A stretch of 64,000 nt of DNA, taken from the NCBI RefSeq assembly GCF_011058215.1, contig NZ_JAALFG010000001.1, positions 439,001-503,000 of the forward strand, given 5' to 3'. Shown in pieces: positions 62,101 to 64,000 of the stretch (position 1 is its first letter; every line of letters begins with the position of its first letter). Under the pieces are notes generated by a model. That model was given only the letters and a program-made list of their open reading frames with translations. It did not search any database and had not been told where the DNA came from. The DNA is from Devosia aurantiaca (GTDB taxonomy: Bacteria; Pseudomonadota; Alphaproteobacteria; Rhizobiales; Devosiaceae). The translations under genes were made by a program, and so were the position numbers.

Positions 62101-62806
62101 TCAGGGAAATCGTACTCGATACCGAAACCACCGGTCTCTCGCCCCAGGGCGGCGACCGGCTGGTGGAAATCGGCTGTGTCGAGCTGATCAACCACATCCC
62201 CACCGGCAAGACCTTCCACGTCTATATCAATCCCCTGCGCGCGATGCCGGAAGAAGCGTTCCGCGTGCACGGGCTGAGCGATGAATTTCTGGCCGACAAG
62301 CCGGTGTTCCGAGCGGTAGCCCAGGAATTTCTCGATTTCATCGGCGATGCGACGCTGGTGATCCACAACGCGCCGTTCGATATGGGCTTTTTGAACCATG
62401 AGCTTACCGGCACGGGTTTCAAGACCCTCGCTAATCCGGTGATCGACACGGTGATGGTCGCGCGTCAAAAACACCCGGGCGCCCGTGTCAGCCTCGATGC
62501 GCTCTGCAAGCATTACGGCATCGACATGGCCGCCGCACGCTGCATGGCGCCTTGCTCGATAGCGAGATCCTGGCCGAAGTCTATCTCGAGCTGATCGGCG
62601 GCAAGCAGGTGAGCCTGGCGCTTGTGGCCGAGGTCGAAGTCACCACCATCAGCCTCTCTGAATCGCGCATCGCCGTACGACCCCGACCCGTACCCCTGCC
62701 CGGCCGCATCAGCCTCAACGAGGCCGAGGCGCATGAAGCGTTTATTGCCAAGATGGGCGAGAGCGCGATCTGGGCGCAGTACGAAGAGAAAGCTGCGGCA
62801 GAGTAG
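62097..62806 (+). CDS. dnaQ: DNA polymerase III epsilon subunit (frameshifted)
   Basis: The rejoined product has about 236 residues and is the proofreading 3'-5' exonuclease. Exo I is LDTETTGL with D8 and E10; HNAPFDMGFLN is Exo II; the restored RTLHGALLDSEI gives the HxAxxD of Exo III. One C is missing near 62534, exactly before this motif, so the raw frame would lose it. A short clamp/alpha-binding tail follows. It ends the maf-aroE-coaE-dnaQ operon. Confidence 0.92.
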
Positions 62807-62840
62807 AAGGAAGGCACCCCTCCCACCTTCCCACAAGAGA

Positions 62841-62872
62841 AAAGCCCCGGCACATGACCGGGGCTTTCTAAT
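62841..62872 (+). terminator. Terminator between dnaQ and secB
   Basis: A perfect 10-base stem AAAGCCCCGG / CCGGGGCTTT with a 7-base loop. The plus-strand side continues CTAATTT. It probably serves both convergent genes. Confidence 0.7.
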
Positions 62873-62888
62873 TTAAAACAACAAAACC

Positions 62889-63407
62889 TTAGTTCAGCGT
62901 CTCGCCATCGGCCGGAGCTGCGGCGCCCGCACCGCCCTGCTGGGCCGCAAGCTTGGCGAGGTTCTGGCGGTAGATGGCGGAAAAATCCACCGGCTCCATC
63001 ATCAGCGGCGGGAAGCCGCCCTGCTGGGTGACGCTGGCGAGAACCTGGCGCGCAAAGGGGAAAATCAGGCGCGGGCATTCGATCATCAGGAGCGGCGAAA
63101 GCTGATTTTCCGGCACGTTCTTGAGGCGGAAAATGCCGCCATAAACCAGCTCGACATTGAAGAGCACGGTTTCTTCGCGGTTGGCCTTGGCGTTGAGCGT
63201 CAGCTCGACCGCATAGATCTCGTCGTTCTGCTTCTTGACGCCGACCGAGATCGAGACGTTGAAGGCCGGATTGCCGCCGCCGGACAAAAGCGTTGCCGGC
63301 GCACCCGGATTTTCGAACGAAAGGTCACGGATATACTGACCCACAAGGTTCATGCTGGGAGCGGTGGCGGGCTGCGGAGTGGTCGCGCCCTGGGTATCGT
63401 CGGCCAT
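62889..63407 (-). CDS. secB: Protein-export chaperone SecB
   Basis: A 172-residue cytoplasmic tetrameric chaperone that keeps precursors unfolded for SecA. The core has GQYIRDLSFENPGAP, the substrate-groove strand FNVSISVGVKKQ, and AGIF-type VELVYGGIFRLKNV, and ends IECPRLIFPFARQVLASVTQQGGFPPLMMEPVDF. The C-terminal tail is rich in alanine, glycine and glutamine. Its place next to dnaQ and fxsA is usual in Hyphomicrobiales. Confidence 0.95.
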   Translation of the reverse strand: MADDTQGATTPQPATAPSMNLVGQYIRDLSFENPGAPATLLSGGGNPAFNVSISVGVKKQNDEIYAVELTLNAKANREETVLFNVELVYGGIFRLKNVPENQLSPLLMIECPRLIFPFARQVLASVTQQGGFPPLMMEPVDFSAIYRQNLAKLAAQQGGAGAAAPADGETLN

Positions 63408-63491
63408 TATGCTTGGTCCTTTTAACGGGTTATCGGCAGCATCTTGGCCGGCTGGCTAGCACTTTTGCCGGTTTCCGACAAGCTTGACCGC

Positions 63492-63950
63492 TTATTGGCG
63501 CCCATCGCGCCAGTCGTCATTGTCGAGGTCGATCGTGGTCGGCCGCTGCAATCGGCCATCCTCGGCCGAATAGCGACGGTAGGCGCCGGTATCGACCACG
63601 GTGACGCGGCGGGCCAGGGAGGAGAAAATCCAGCCGCGCACGCCCGGCACCAAAAGCAGGAGGGCGACGATGTCGCTGAGGAAGCCCGGCAGCACCAGGA
63701 ACAGCGCAGCGAGGCCAATCAGCATGGCATCAAAGAGTTCGCGCCCCGGCAGCGTGCCGGCACCAAGGTTGCTCCGCATGCGCGACAGGACGCCCAGACC
63801 CTGCTGGCGCAGCAGCACGACACCCAGGAGCGCAGCGCCGATCACCAGCGCCAGCGTCGGAAACAGCCCGATCGCCCGGCCGACGATGATGAACAGGGCG
63901 ATTTCCACCAGCGGCAACAGGAGGAAGCCAAGGGGCAAAAGACGGATCAC
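63492..63950 (-). CDS. fxsA: FxsA family membrane protein
   Basis: A 152-residue inner-membrane protein with three to four helices (LLPLGFLLLPLVEIALFIIVG, LALVIGAALLGVVLL, LIGLAALFLVLPGFLSD...). The LVLPGFLSDIVALLLLVPGVRG block is the FxsA hallmark. In E. coli FxsA affects exclusion of phage T7 by F. I chose the GTG at 63950, with AAGGA at a good distance; the open frame extends further without similarity. Confidence 0.85.
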   Translation of the reverse strand: MIRLLPLGFLLLPLVEIALFIIVGRAIGLFPTLALVIGAALLGVVLLRQQGLGVLSRMRSNLGAGTLPGRELFDAMLIGLAALFLVLPGFLSDIVALLLLVPGVRGWIFSSLARRVTVVDTGAYRRYSAEDGRLQRPTTIDLDNDDWRDGRQ

Positions 63951-64000
63951 TAGGCGGTCCTTTATTAAGGGTGTCGGCGCGGCATAATGCAACTCGCCCA

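Overview
The window is chromosomal DNA from an alphaproteobacterium of the order Hyphomicrobiales (Rhizobiales), probably close to Devosia. This is inferred from gene order (hemE-hemJ-rho-mnmE-mnmG-rsmG-parA-parB; acnA next to ccmABCDG; rimM-trmD-rplS; maf-aroE-coaE-dnaQ-secB), from a GTTC-N7-GTTC SOS box, from CtrA-type TTAA-N7-TTAA boxes, and from high GC. It is almost all core chromosome. No phage, insertion sequence, CRISPR, tRNA or rRNA was recognised.

Layout. 0-1 kb: SOS mutagenesis genes imuA and the start of imuB. 1.2-9.7 kb: TerB-like protein, soluble pyrophosphatase, serine hydrolase, cytochrome b561 with a divergent MarR regulator, H+-pumping pyrophosphatase, YggT and DedA. 9.7-17 kb: typA, a LOV blue-light HWE kinase facing a PAS-GGDEF-EAL protein, and argG. 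17-25.6 kb: LysE exporter, rlmJ, a Pmp3-type small protein, HNH protein, rlmN, two IalB-like secreted proteins with two small membrane ORFs, thpR, Bax-inhibitor protein, acetyltransferase, DUF2794 and DUF1223. 25.9-31.7 kb: acnA divergent from ccmABCDG, then a lone Flp pilin. 31.8-45.3 kb: sdhAF4-like, htpX, rsmB, heparinase-like, purH, flippase, leuC, zincin, DUF4893, rimM-trmD-rplS and xth. 45.3-51.1 kb: cyclic-nucleotide-binding protein, CenR/OtpR-type regulator, PLP homeostasis protein, leuS and holA. 51.1-64 kb: the replication and segregation zone.

The most informative region is 51-64 kb. parA, parB and four parS-type sites lie 4-9 kb from a 434-base gap between divergent hemE and maf. 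That gap holds DnaA-box-like motifs and two CtrA-type boxes. hemE flanks the Caulobacter origin, so this gap is a strong candidate for the chromosome origin. Genes on both sides mostly read away from it.

Caveat. Fifteen genes are split by 17 frame changes, nearly all single missing bases and often in short homopolymers. They include parA, parB, purH and dnaQ. Rejoining the frames restores family-typical proteins, so uncorrected sequencing error is the likeliest cause. These genes are given as single CDS with the shift position. Three families of dispersed GC-rich inverted repeats lie between genes, and one copy supplies the last codons of trmD.
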